A stretch of DNA of 5,446 bases from CAYJUM01 sp964478915 (lineage in GTDB: Bacteria; Nitrospirota; Nitrospiria; Nitrospirales; Nitrospiraceae): NCBI GenBank assembly GCA_964478915.1, contig CAYZKG010000153.1:1-5446 (forward strand), read 5' to 3'. Positions 1 through 5,446 of the stretch are shown one piece after another. The first letter of the stretch is position 1. The number at the start of each line of letters is the position of its first letter. The notes beneath the pieces were generated by a model. The model had not been told where the DNA came from. It ran no database searches and worked only from the letters and a program-made list of their open reading frames with translations. A program made the translations under genes and the position numbers.

Positions 1-55
1 CAGCCAAGCGCAAGGTTGCCTACCCGCTTCTGCGCAGGCCCTGAAGAAAGACTCC

Positions 56-80
56 CGACCCCTTTTTTCGACCCCTTTTT
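56..80. repeat. Two-copy tandem repeat CGACCCCTTTTT
   Basis: The 12-mer CGACCCCTTTTT occurs at 56-67 and again at 69-80, separated by one T, giving a 13-bp period. The strand asymmetry (all pyrimidine after CGA) suggests replication slippage. There is no GC-rich stem in front of the T runs, so this is not a convincing intrinsic terminator. Confidence 0.7.
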
Positions 81-256
81 CCCTTTCCTGCCGGCCCAAA
101 TGCGTCTTTGACGTCAAGATGATGATAGGAATTTGCTGTGGGGGTGGGATGGCCTTCGAAGATAGACGCTCAGGAGAGATAGGCGAGGAGCCCGCTTGGG
201 ATTTGACGACGGAAGGAGGGAGTCATTAAGATCGCTGTGTCTGAGTTCTTTCAGTT

Positions 257-260
257 GGAG
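257..260 (+). promoter_or_regulatory. Ribosome binding site supporting the ATG at 270
   Basis: GGAG sits nine bases before the ATG at 270. The alternative GTG start at 237 has its nearest purine-rich motif (AGGAGGG, 214-220) sixteen bases away, which is too far for normal initiation. The residues between 237 and 270 would also extend the protein beyond where DUF1284 homology usually begins. This favours 270, but an ATT at 225 or the GTG at 237 is not excluded. Confidence 0.5.
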
Positions 261-269
261 AAGCGCAGG

Positions 270-749
270 ATGAGGGAAGGTGATCAGGATCGCCCGATTC
301 GGGTGAGAGGCCACACCTTGCTCTGCCTTCAGGGATTTCGCGGCGAAGGCTATAGTCCCGGCTTTGTCCGGAATATGGCCTCGATCCATGCCGAGCTGCT
401 CAGGAATCCGGAGGCATGGATCGAAGTCGTGGAGGAACCCGACACCATCTGCGCAGCGTGTCCTCACCGGATGCCCGCAGGCTGCGGACTGAACGGCAAC
501 GCCTCCGAGGAGGGCATGCAGGCGCAAGACGGCCATGTGCTGCGACTGCTTGGCCTCCAGCCGGGAGACCGGCTGCAGTGGCGCGAGGTCTTGGAGCGGA
601 TTCGCCGATCGGTGACCGGCGCCAGCTTGCCGAGCATCTGTGGTCAGTGCCGCTGGCTGCCGCTTGGATATTGCCAGGAGGGCATTGACCGGTTGGGGCG
701 TCTCGACTCCGTGCAGCCCACGGAGGGGCATGACCGCCGGTCGAATTAG
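270..749 (+). CDS. DUF1284 domain-containing cysteine-rich protein
   Basis: The 159-residue product matches the DUF1284 family (PF06935). It opens with the family signature RGHTLLCLQGFRGEGYSP (about residues 13-30; most relatives have RGHHLLC) and then has PDTICAACP (58-65). The family has no function known to me. Seven cysteines are visible: C19, the C61-x2-C64 pair, C72, C124-x2-C127 and C135. The two CxxC pairs and their spacing suggest bound metal, perhaps zinc or an iron-sulfur centre; that is inference. No signal peptide or membrane segment is seen, so it is probably cytoplasmic. The start at ATG 270 is chosen because GGAG lies nine bases upstream; GTG 237 would add 11 residues. Its last 20 bases overlap the HAD gene, implying co-transcription and coupled translation. 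Confidence 0.85.
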   Translation: MREGDQDRPIRVRGHTLLCLQGFRGEGYSPGFVRNMASIHAELLRNPEAWIEVVEEPDTICAACPHRMPAGCGLNGNASEEGMQAQDGHVLRLLGLQPGDRLQWREVLERIRRSVTGASLPSICGQCRWLPLGYCQEGIDRLGRLDSVQPTEGHDRRSN

Positions 750-1452
750 GGCCGTTTTCTTCGACGCGGCCGGGACTCTGTTTCACGTGAAAGGCTCGGT
801 CGCGGAGGTCTATCTCCGCTACGCCGAGAAGTACGGCGTCGCGAGGACAGGCGAGCTGCTCGAGGCCGTCAACGAGGCCTTCAAGCGCGCCTTCCAGGAC
901 GCCCCACCACCGGTCTTCGCGGTCAACGATCCGATTGAGATCAAGCGGTGCGAGCGGCTGTGGTGGTTCGACATCGTCCATAGCGTCTTCTATCGGGTCG
1001 GGATGTTCGAGCGGTTCGACGATTTCTTCGACGAGGTCTTCGAGGCCTTCGCCGGTTCGGAGCACTGGATGCTCTATCCGGAGACCTTGGACGTCCTGAA
1101 AGGACTGAAGGGGTCGGGTCTTGAGTTGGGGGTCATCTCGAACTTCGATACCCGCCTGTTTGGCATCCTCCGAGGCCTCGGCATCGCGGACCTGATTGCG
1201 ACGGTCACGATTCCCAGCCTCGCGCATGCGGCGAAGCCGGCAGCGCGCATTTTCAGAGTGGCGCTGGAGCAGCATGCGCTCGACCCCGACGAGGCCATCC
1301 ATGTCGGCAATGATCTGAAAGAAGACCTTGAAGGCGCCCGCGCGGCCGGGCTCACCGGCGTTCTGCTCGACCGGGGCCGGAAGCATGCCGCCCTGTCCAT
1401 CCCGACTATCCGCTGCCTGGACGAACTTCCGGCGCTCCTCGCCAAGATCTGA
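730..1452 (+). CDS. HAD-superfamily (REG-2-like, subclass IA) hydrolase
   Basis: The 240-residue protein has all four HAD motifs. Motif I is FFDAAGTLF with nucleophile D12; motif II is VISN (S137); motif III lysine is K169 in AAKPAARIF; motif IV is HVGNDLKED with D195 and D199. An alpha-helical cap lies at about residues 25-115, as in subclass I. The start FFDAAGTLF...GSVAEVY resembles REG-2/HDHD3-like HADs. The usual second aspartate of DxDGT is alanine (A14), a change known in phosphonatases (DxAGT) and paralleled by tyrosine in haloacid dehalogenases, so the reaction may not be simple phosphomonoester hydrolysis; the substrate cannot be read from sequence. The start at ATG 730 is chosen because GGAGGGG (722-728) precedes it and motif I falls at the normal distance. 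A longer open frame from 640 would add 30 non-homologous residues inside the upstream gene. It overlaps the DUF1284 gene by 20 nt. Confidence 0.88.
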   Translation: MTAGRIRAVFFDAAGTLFHVKGSVAEVYLRYAEKYGVARTGELLEAVNEAFKRAFQDAPPPVFAVNDPIEIKRCERLWWFDIVHSVFYRVGMFERFDDFFDEVFEAFAGSEHWMLYPETLDVLKGLKGSGLELGVISNFDTRLFGILRGLGIADLIATVTIPSLAHAAKPAARIFRVALEQHALDPDEAIHVGNDLKEDLEGARAAGLTGVLLDRGRKHAALSIPTIRCLDELPALLAKI

Positions 1453-1455
1453 CGG

Positions 1456-3033
1456 TCAGCGCCGCGAGAGGATCTCGCGAGCCGCGTTGTAGCCCGCTGC
1501 CCCCATGACTCCGCCGCCAGGGTGAGCCGCGGCTCCGCACAGATACAGGCCGCGAATCGGCGTGCGGTAGTTGGCGAAACCGACGACCGGCCGGAAGAAG
1601 AAGAGTTGGTTCAGGGTCATCGCTCCCTGAAAGATGTTGCCGCCGGTCAGCGCGAACGTGCGCTCCAGATCCACCGGCGTCAGGACCTGCCGGGCGATGA
1701 CCGATTTCTTGAAATTCGGGGCGTACTCGTTCAGCAGCTCGAAGCAGCGGTCCGCGAAGCCTTCACGCAGGTCGTCCCAGGTTCCCGACCGGAGGTGGTA
1801 CGGCGCGTACTGGACGAACATGGACATGAGGTGTGTTCCCGGCGGGGCGACGGACGGGTCCACGACCGATGGGATGGTGCATTCCAAGATCGGAAAGTGC
1901 GAGGGTCTGCCGTATTTGGCGTCGTCGAAGGCGCGCTCGATGTAGTCCAGGTCCGGGCAGATGTGAATCGTACCCCGGTGCTGGGGCTCCGGAGGATCCC
2001 CTGGGCAGGCGGTAAATCGCGGCAGCTCCGAGAGCGCCAGGTTGATCTTGAGGGACGCGCTGCGGTAGTCGATGCGCTTGACCGCTTCCACAAAATCGTA
2101 CGGCAACAGGCCCGGGTCAAGGAGCCGTGTGAACGTGATGTGGGCATCCGCGTTGCTCGCCACGACCGGCGCGTGAAACTCCTCGCCGGTGAGCAGCGCC
2201 ACGCCGGTCACTTCCCCGTGTTTCACGAGGATCTTGGCGACCTCGACCTCGCAACGGATCGTCACCCCAAGACTGCGGGCCACGCTGGCGAGCGCCTGCG
2301 TCAGCGACCCCATGCCGCCCCGGATGTACCCCCAGACCCCCCGCTTGCCGTTCGTTTCTCCCATCACGTGGTGGAACAGGACGTAGGCGGTTCCCGGCAT
2401 GGACGGAGAGGCCATGGAGCCGATGATGGCATCAGTGGCCAGCGTCGCTTTGAGCTGCTCCGACTCGAACCACCGGTCCAGAATGGCGCGCGCTGAGCCC
2501 GTCACGATCTCGATCGCCTCGCCCATCCGGGAGCCGAGATCCTGAAACGCGCGCCCGAGCTTGAAGAGCAGCCACACATCTTTGATGCCGGGATTGACCA
2601 GGTTCGGCGGGGTCATCGTGAGCATCGGTTCGATCACGCCGGCTACCCGTTCCAGCATGGCCTGGTAGTTCGGATACTGCACAGCATCGTAAGGGCTGAA
2701 CTTGGCGATCTCCCGGTAGTTCAGCCCGGGATCGGGTCCCAGCATCAAGCAACGGCCGTCGGGGAACGGGGTGAAGGAGGAGGGGTTTCGCTCCAGGATC
2801 AGCAGTCCGTGCTCGTGCAGTCGAAGGTCACGAATGATCTCCTTCCGGAAGAGGCTATTGAGGTAGGCGGCGGTGGAAACCTTGAACCCCGGGAACACCT
2901 CCTCGGTGACACAGGCGCCGCCGACCAGATGCCGGCGTTCCAGGACCAGCACTTTCCGGCCCGCCCGCGCGAGGTAGCAGGCGGTGACGAGGCCGTTGTG
3001 GCCCGCGCCGATGATGATCGCGTCGTAAGTCAC
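1456..3033 (-). CDS. PYROXD2-like FAD/NAD(P)-dependent oxidoreductase (phytoene-desaturase superfamily)
   Basis: The 525-residue product belongs to the COG1233 flavin amine oxidase/phytoene desaturase group and most resembles PYROXD2. The N-terminus has the Rossmann dinucleotide motif DAIIIGAGHNG (G9, G11, G14) with E32 at the end of strand 2 (VLVLERR) to hold the ADP ribose, then GGACVTEEVFPGFK. The C-terminus has GGNIFQGAMTLNQLFFFRP and the closing FAD-contact region GLYLCGAAAHPGGGVMGAAG (about 495-514). No signal peptide or membrane helix is evident. The substrate is unknown; carotenoid synthesis is not supported because no crt genes are nearby. The GTG start at 3033 is chosen because it overlaps the sirtuin stop as GTGA and puts the FAD motif at residue 4. 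The open frame runs 174 codons further upstream (to 3555), but that part is antisense-frame noise inside the sirtuin gene. It is the second gene of an operon and ends 3 bp from the converging HAD stop. Confidence 0.88.
   Translation of the reverse strand: MTYDAIIIGAGHNGLVTACYLARAGRKVLVLERRHLVGGACVTEEVFPGFKVSTAAYLNSLFRKEIIRDLRLHEHGLLILERNPSSFTPFPDGRCLMLGPDPGLNYREIAKFSPYDAVQYPNYQAMLERVAGVIEPMLTMTPPNLVNPGIKDVWLLFKLGRAFQDLGSRMGEAIEIVTGSARAILDRWFESEQLKATLATDAIIGSMASPSMPGTAYVLFHHVMGETNGKRGVWGYIRGGMGSLTQALASVARSLGVTIRCEVEVAKILVKHGEVTGVALLTGEEFHAPVVASNADAHITFTRLLDPGLLPYDFVEAVKRIDYRSASLKINLALSELPRFTACPGDPPEPQHRGTIHICPDLDYIERAFDDAKYGRPSHFPILECTIPSVVDPSVAPPGTHLMSMFVQYAPYHLRSGTWDDLREGFADRCFELLNEYAPNFKKSVIARQVLTPVDLERTFALTGGNIFQGAMTLNQLFFFRPVVGFANYRTPIRGLYLCGAAAHPGGGVMGAAGYNAAREILSRR
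3030..3033 (-). promoter_or_regulatory. GTGA stop/start overlap coupling sirtuin and oxidoreductase
   Basis: On the minus strand the sirtuin TGA (3032-3030) and the oxidoreductase GTG (3033-3031) share GTGA. An AGGA-type purine motif lies about 20 bases upstream of the GTG, too far for independent initiation, so the second gene probably depends on ribosomes finishing the first. An ATT codon two codons upstream is an unlikely alternative start. Confidence 0.65.
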
Positions 3034-3752
3034 AGCAATGAGGGCACTACATCCTTCGCCCGACCCTGAATCGCCACATCGACCATGTGCGAGTTCGGCG
3101 TCGAATCGAGATTGATTTCGCAGACGAAGGCGCCGGCGCCTTTGGCGACCGATGCAAAGGAAGCGGCCGGGTATACCACTCCGGACGTCCCGATGACCAG
3201 CAAGACGTCGCAGGACCGCACCGCCTCGAAGCTTCGGTCCAGGTCCGCCTGGTCCAGGGGCTCGCCGAACCACACAATGTGGGGCCGCAGGAGTCCTCCG
3301 CAGCGTGAGCAGGAGGGGAGGAGCGGCAGCGGAACCTGTCGGTTCGTTTCGACCCGCGCACAGGCCGTGCAGCGCACCTGCCAGATGTTGCCGTGGATCT
3401 CCGAGAGTTGTTGAGATCCGGCGGCGCGGTGCAGCCCGTCCACGTTTTGCGTGACGAGCCAAAACCCTTCGAACCGCCGCTCCATGTCCGCGACTGCGAA
3501 ATGCGCCGGGTTCGGCTGTTTGGTGGCGATGATCTCCCGTCTCCAGTTGTACCATTCCCAGATCAGCCGGGGATCACGGGCAAACGCCGCAGGCGTCGCA
3601 AGCTCCTCGGCCCGGAAGTTCCGCCACAGACCGTCGGCGCCGCGAAATGTCGGTACCCCGCTATCGGCTGAGATGCCGGCTCCCGTCAACACAGTCACCA
3701 CTCTCGCGCCGCGCAAGCGCGCTCGCACTTCTCGGACACTTGGATCATTCAT
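3030..3752 (-). CDS. NAD-dependent protein deacylase, Sir2 family class III (CobB/SIRT5-like)
   Basis: This 240-residue sirtuin has the usual bacterial length. Visible motifs: NAD-binding TGAGISADSGVPTFRG (23-38); TQNVDGLH (101-108); catalytic H120 in EIHGNIW; a zinc ribbon with C128-x2-C131 and C148-x2-C151; and GTSGVVYP (188-195). The acyl-pocket pair Y68-x2-R71 (EWYNWRRE) matches the Tyr/Arg pair that in SIRT5 and E. coli CobB binds acidic acyl groups, so removal of succinyl or malonyl groups as well as acetyl is likely. It consumes NAD+ and releases nicotinamide and O-acyl-ADP-ribose. It is cytoplasmic. ATG 3752 has GGAG seven bases upstream (complement of 3760-3763), and a TATAAT box lies just beyond. 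It is first in an operon with the oxidoreductase. The symbol cobB is withheld because orthology is not shown. Confidence 0.93.
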   Translation of the reverse strand: MNDPSVREVRARLRGARVVTVLTGAGISADSGVPTFRGADGLWRNFRAEELATPAAFARDPRLIWEWYNWRREIIATKQPNPAHFAVADMERRFEGFWLVTQNVDGLHRAAGSQQLSEIHGNIWQVRCTACARVETNRQVPLPLLPSCSRCGGLLRPHIVWFGEPLDQADLDRSFEAVRSCDVLLVIGTSGVVYPAASFASVAKGAGAFVCEINLDSTPNSHMVDVAIQGRAKDVVPSLL

Positions 3753-3759
3753 CGGCGGG

Positions 3760-3778
3760 CTCCGCCGCGGCGATTATA
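3760..3778 (-). promoter_or_regulatory. Putative promoter -10 (TATAAT) and RBS of the sirtuin operon
   Basis: Read on the minus strand, 3778-3773 is a perfect TATAAT and 3763-3760 is GGAG seven bases before the ATG. Transcription would begin near 3766, leaving a leader of roughly 14 bases. No good -35 hexamer is found 16-18 bp upstream (that position reads CGTCAG or GTCAGG), so the promoter may need an activator or be weak. Confidence 0.4.
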
Positions 3779-3807
3779 CGCCACTTTATCGGCTCCTGAC
3801 GGGGTGT

Positions 3808-3837
3808 TATAGTACGCCCCTGTCGTGACGAAAGGAG
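3808..3837 (+). promoter_or_regulatory. Putative -10 (TATAGT) and RBS for the PanE-like gene
   Basis: TATAGT (3808-3813) matches the -10 consensus at five of six bases. The strong Shine-Dalgarno AAAGGAG (3831-3837) lies four bases before the ATG at 3842. The -35 position with a 17-bp spacer reads TTTATC (3785-3790), a weak match. The divergent -10 boxes are about 30 bp apart, so the two promoters would overlap and could compete or share one regulator. Confidence 0.35.
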
Positions 3838-3841
3838 TGCG

Positions 3842-5200
3842 ATGGCCAGCCATCCGATCAACTCGGTGATGATCGTCGGAGCCGGCGCCGTCGGGGGATT
3901 CTTCGGCGCGCACTTGGCGAGGCAGCATCCGGCTGTGTCCTTTGTTCTGCGGCCCAGAACGCTCGAGGCCGTGCGTGAGCACGGGCTCACCGTCCGGAGC
4001 GCCTCCGGCGCGTTCACGGTCAGGCCACAGGCCGCCGCCGATCCGCGCGATCTTCCGTCTCCCGATCTCATCGTCCTGGCGGTGAAGGCGTACGATCTTG
4101 AAGAGGCGCTGGCCTTGATCGAGCCGGTCGTCACGGACCGGACCGTCCTGCTCACCCTGCAGAACGGCGTGGACGCCGAGGACCGCGTCATTGCGCGGTT
4201 CAAGCGCGATTGCGTGGTGGGCGGGGTGGCGTTTATCTACTCCAAGATCGTCCAGCCGGGAGTCATCGAACATTACAAGCGAGGGACGCTCGCCATCGGA
4301 GAGTTGCTCGGACACCAGAGCGGTCGGGTCCGCCAGATCGCCGACCTCTTTCAGGGCGCCGGTGCACCGTGTCAGGTGTCCGACGACATCCGTCGCGCCA
4401 AGTGGGAAAAGATGTGCTGGAACTGCGTCTTCAACCCGTTGACGGTGATCCTCAACGATCGGGTGGCAAAGGCGCTCGACCACCCGGAAATGGGGGGCGT
4501 GATCTCCCAGATCGTGGCGGAGGTGGTGGCCGTCGCGGCGGGGCTCAAGGTTCCGCTGCCGGAGAACATGGCTGACAAGGTGGTGCGGTGGTCTCAGGAG
4601 ATCCGCGACATCCACACCTCGATGTACGACGACTGGAAAGCGGGACGTCCCACCGAAATCGACTTTCTCAACGGGTACATCGTCAAAAAGAGCCGGGAGC
4701 TCGGGGTGCCGGCGCCCCTCAATGAAGCCCTCACCGGCGTCATCAAGGCATTGACGGAACGGGAGAAGAGCGGTCCGGGGGTGCTGCGCATTGACGGCGC
4801 TGTCGTCCAATCGTTCTCGCTGGACCGTGCAGTCCTGGCCGCCTTACCGGCGGAGCATCAGGTGTCGGAGGTTGCGACGCTCATGCCGGGGATGCGGGGG
4901 CGGGGAATCCGCGTCAAAGGGCTCTTGCAGATGCCGGCTCTGACCATCGGAGCCGATCACGTGACGTTTCATTCCGGTGACGGGCGCTTTGCCGCCAGCC
5001 TGACTTTGAAAGAGGCAACCGAACACGGCATCCTGATTTACGAGGCTGACGGGGCTCCGCTCTCCGAACAGAACGGCGGCCCGTTCCGACTGATCACGCC
5101 GGGTCTCGGGGATCTCTGTGCGAATGTGAAAGGAGTCGCGCGCCTCGAGATCACCAGCGGACCCGGAAAAGACACGCGCCCTTCTGTCAAGAAACATTAA
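3842..5200 (+). CDS. PanE/ApbA-family 2-dehydropantoate 2-reductase-like protein with C-terminal molybdopterin-oxidoreductase-like domain
   Basis: The 452-residue protein is about 150 longer than usual ketopantoate reductases (about 300). Residues 8-305 are a full PanE: Rossmann GAGAVGG (G13, G15, G18), K82 in LAVKAYD, N108 in LQNG, catalytic K190 with N194 (KWEKMCWN), S260 and E272 (GRPTEIDFLNG). These correspond to E. coli PanE K72, N98, K176, N180, S244 and E256 by spacing. The known reaction is NADPH reduction of ketopantoate to pantoate for coenzyme A; paralogues use other 2-oxoacids. Residues about 312-438 resemble the sulfite-oxidase-type molybdopterin-binding domain (PF00174): LRIDGAVVQSFSLD, VTFHSGDGRF, then GGPFRLITPGLGDL and a closing ARLEI. 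There is no cysteine between residues 196 and 425, so the molybdenum ligand is missing; the domain may be structural. The tail is lysine-rich. Start: ATG with AAAGGAG four bases upstream. No pan genes adjoin it, so panE is not assigned. Confidence 0.87.
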   Translation: MASHPINSVMIVGAGAVGGFFGAHLARQHPAVSFVLRPRTLEAVREHGLTVRSASGAFTVRPQAAADPRDLPSPDLIVLAVKAYDLEEALALIEPVVTDRTVLLTLQNGVDAEDRVIARFKRDCVVGGVAFIYSKIVQPGVIEHYKRGTLAIGELLGHQSGRVRQIADLFQGAGAPCQVSDDIRRAKWEKMCWNCVFNPLTVILNDRVAKALDHPEMGGVISQIVAEVVAVAAGLKVPLPENMADKVVRWSQEIRDIHTSMYDDWKAGRPTEIDFLNGYIVKKSRELGVPAPLNEALTGVIKALTEREKSGPGVLRIDGAVVQSFSLDRAVLAALPAEHQVSEVATLMPGMRGRGIRVKGLLQMPALTIGADHVTFHSGDGRFAASLTLKEATEHGILIYEADGAPLSEQNGGPFRLITPGLGDLCANVKGVARLEITSGPGKDTRPSVKKH

Positions 5201-5216
5201 GGCCGCGAAGCTTGGT

Positions 5217-5240
5217 TGGCGGAGAGGGTGGGCATTCGAA
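5217..5240 (-). repeat. Degenerate copy of the tRNA-Ser 3' end
   Basis: This 24-base stretch repeats the 3' terminus of the tRNA at 5413-5435 (T loop, 3' half of the T stem, acceptor 3' strand, discriminator G and CCA) with a single extra C at 5233. The inserted base, and the absence of a matching T-stem 5' strand to its right, mean it cannot be a working tRNA. It has the same orientation as the true tRNA, as expected of a duplicated attachment core or a decayed tRNA copy. Confidence 0.75.
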
Positions 5241-5273
5241 GTCGCGCTCGCAGTTTCAGCTCGCGCTCCTACA

Positions 5274-5292
5274 GAGGGGGCCAGGCCCCCTC
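5274..5292. repeat. Near-perfect hairpin GAGGGGGCC-A-GGCCCCCTC
   Basis: Nine-base arms flank one central A. As RNA it would form about eight pairs with a three-base loop. It lies 73 bases after the PanE-like stop codon and could block transcription from either side. No T run follows on either strand, so it is not a canonical intrinsic terminator. Confidence 0.7.
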
Positions 5293-5298
5293 GTATGC

Positions 5299-5312
5299 TC
5301 CCCACGTGGGGA
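5299..5312. repeat. 14-bp perfect palindrome TCCCCACGTGGGGA
   Basis: This is a perfect palindrome six bases after the preceding hairpin. With no loop it resembles a dimeric protein-binding site more than an RNA stem. Its GGGG/CCCC arms echo the C-rich tracts that follow at 5317-5334. Confidence 0.65.
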
Positions 5313-5336
5313 AGCCTCTCCCCCACGATCCCCCTG

Positions 5337-5353
5337 TTCGAATCCCACCCTCT
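5337..5353 (+). repeat. Inverted copy of the tRNA-Ser 3' arm
   Basis: TTCGAATCCCACCCTCT is identical over 17 bases to the sense strand of the tRNA-Ser T loop, T-stem 3' strand and part of the acceptor, but on the opposite strand to the true tRNA. It lacks the final acceptor bases and CCA, and the preceding bases do not pair to make a T stem, so it is a fragment. Confidence 0.75.
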
Positions 5354-5412
5354 AGGTGTGGCTGGTGACACCGGGTAGGGCTCCACTGTGAGTGTGTGGG
5401 CAATTGAGAATG

Positions 5413-5446
<34 letters not shown>

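Larger units (their letters stand above)
1..269. other. Left-edge intergenic/leader region, no convincing gene
   Basis: No recognisable gene lies here. One plus-strand frame (positions 3-44, ending in TGA) reads AKRKVAYPLLRRP and could be the last codons of a gene outside the window, but nothing identifies it. A second frame is open from position 2 to a TAA at 227-229 and gives a low-complexity product with no family resemblance. Positions 56-80 hold a C/T-rich tandem repeat. Positions 108-117 (TTGACGTCAA) form a 10-bp palindrome whose left part resembles a -35 box, but no good -10 follows at 16-18 bp. A purine-rich stretch (211-220, GGAAGGAGGG) lies upstream of the first gene. Confidence 0.5.
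5201..5412. other. Intergenic region with inverted repeats and tRNA-Ser fragments
   Basis: No credible gene is present. The interval carries two stray tRNA-Ser 3'-end copies (5217-5240 and 5337-5353), a 19-base near-perfect hairpin, a 14-bp palindrome, and a direct repeat of TCGCGCTC (5242-5249, 5261-5268). A minus-strand open frame across it shows no protein-like features and runs through tRNA sequence. Confidence 0.6.

Noticed and set aside
108..117. TTGACGTCAA palindrome as a promoter -35 or operator
   Set aside because: No acceptable -10 lies 16-18 bp downstream and there is no second copy, so chance cannot be excluded.
2..229. 76-codon stop-free frame at the left edge
   Set aside because: It runs through the C/T tandem repeat, gives a low-complexity product with no motif, and a stop-free run of this length is not rare in this base composition.
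400..1386. Long minus-strand open frame opposite the DUF1284 and HAD genes
   Set aside because: It spans two well-supported plus-strand genes and its product has no known domain, so it is a shadow frame.
1522..2496. Plus-strand open frame opposite the oxidoreductase
   Set aside because: The minus-strand frame carries clear FAD-protein motifs; this one is compositionally biased and has no ribosome site of note.
3034..3555. Upstream 174-codon extension of the oxidoreductase open frame
   Set aside because: It lies entirely within the sirtuin gene in another frame and has no family similarity. The FAD motif begins right after the GTG at 3033, which overlaps the sirtuin stop.
3749..4810. Long minus-strand open frame opposite the PanE-like gene
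   Set aside because: The plus-strand PanE catalytic residues are all intact. The antisense product is rich in Arg, His and Asp with no recognisable domain, as expected of a high-GC shadow frame.
5274..5292. Hairpin as an intrinsic terminator of the PanE-like gene
   Set aside because: The stem is strong but no T run follows in either direction, so it is listed only as an inverted repeat.

Overview
This is a high-GC, gene-dense bacterial chromosomal segment with five protein genes and the 3' end of a tRNA-Ser at the right edge. The tRNA encodes its own CCA. Gene content (a DUF1284 protein, a PYROXD2-like oxidoreductase, a class III sirtuin and a PanE-like protein with an extra C-terminal domain) would fit Nitrospirota or another deep-branching environmental lineage. 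That placement is an inference from style and gene content, and the sequence cannot prove it.

Layout. Positions 1-269 hold no convincing gene: a 13-bp-period C/T-rich tandem repeat, and a purine-rich leader into the first gene. A rightward two-gene operon follows: a cysteine-rich DUF1284 protein (270-749) overlapping by 20 nt a REG-2-like HAD hydrolase (730-1452). It converges, with only 3 bp between stop codons, on a leftward two-gene operon: a class III sirtuin (3752-3030) translationally coupled through a GTGA stop/start overlap to a PYROXD2-like FAD oxidoreductase (3033-1456). An 89-bp divergent control region (3753-3841) separates the sirtuin from a rightward ketopantoate-reductase-family gene (3842-5200). 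The last ~250 bp are intergenic sequence with inverted repeats, two stray copies of the tRNA-Ser 3' end, and the true tRNA-Ser 3' end on the minus strand.

How the genes might work together. NAD(P) and flavin chemistry recurs: an NAD+-consuming deacylase coupled to a flavin oxidoreductase, next to a divergent NADPH-dependent 2-oxoacid reductase-like protein. No single pathway is evident, and a common role for the sirtuin and oxidoreductase is only suggested by the coupling.

The most unusual items are: (1) the PanE-like protein carries a ~130-residue C-terminal domain that resembles the sulfite-oxidase-type molybdopterin-binding fold but has no cysteine where the molybdenum ligand should be; (2) the tRNA-Ser 3' end occurs three times within 230 bp, once inverted, and two of the copies form terminal inverted repeats around a ~130-bp palindrome-rich segment; (3) the sirtuin/oxidoreductase coupling. 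No complete new defence or mobile system is visible.
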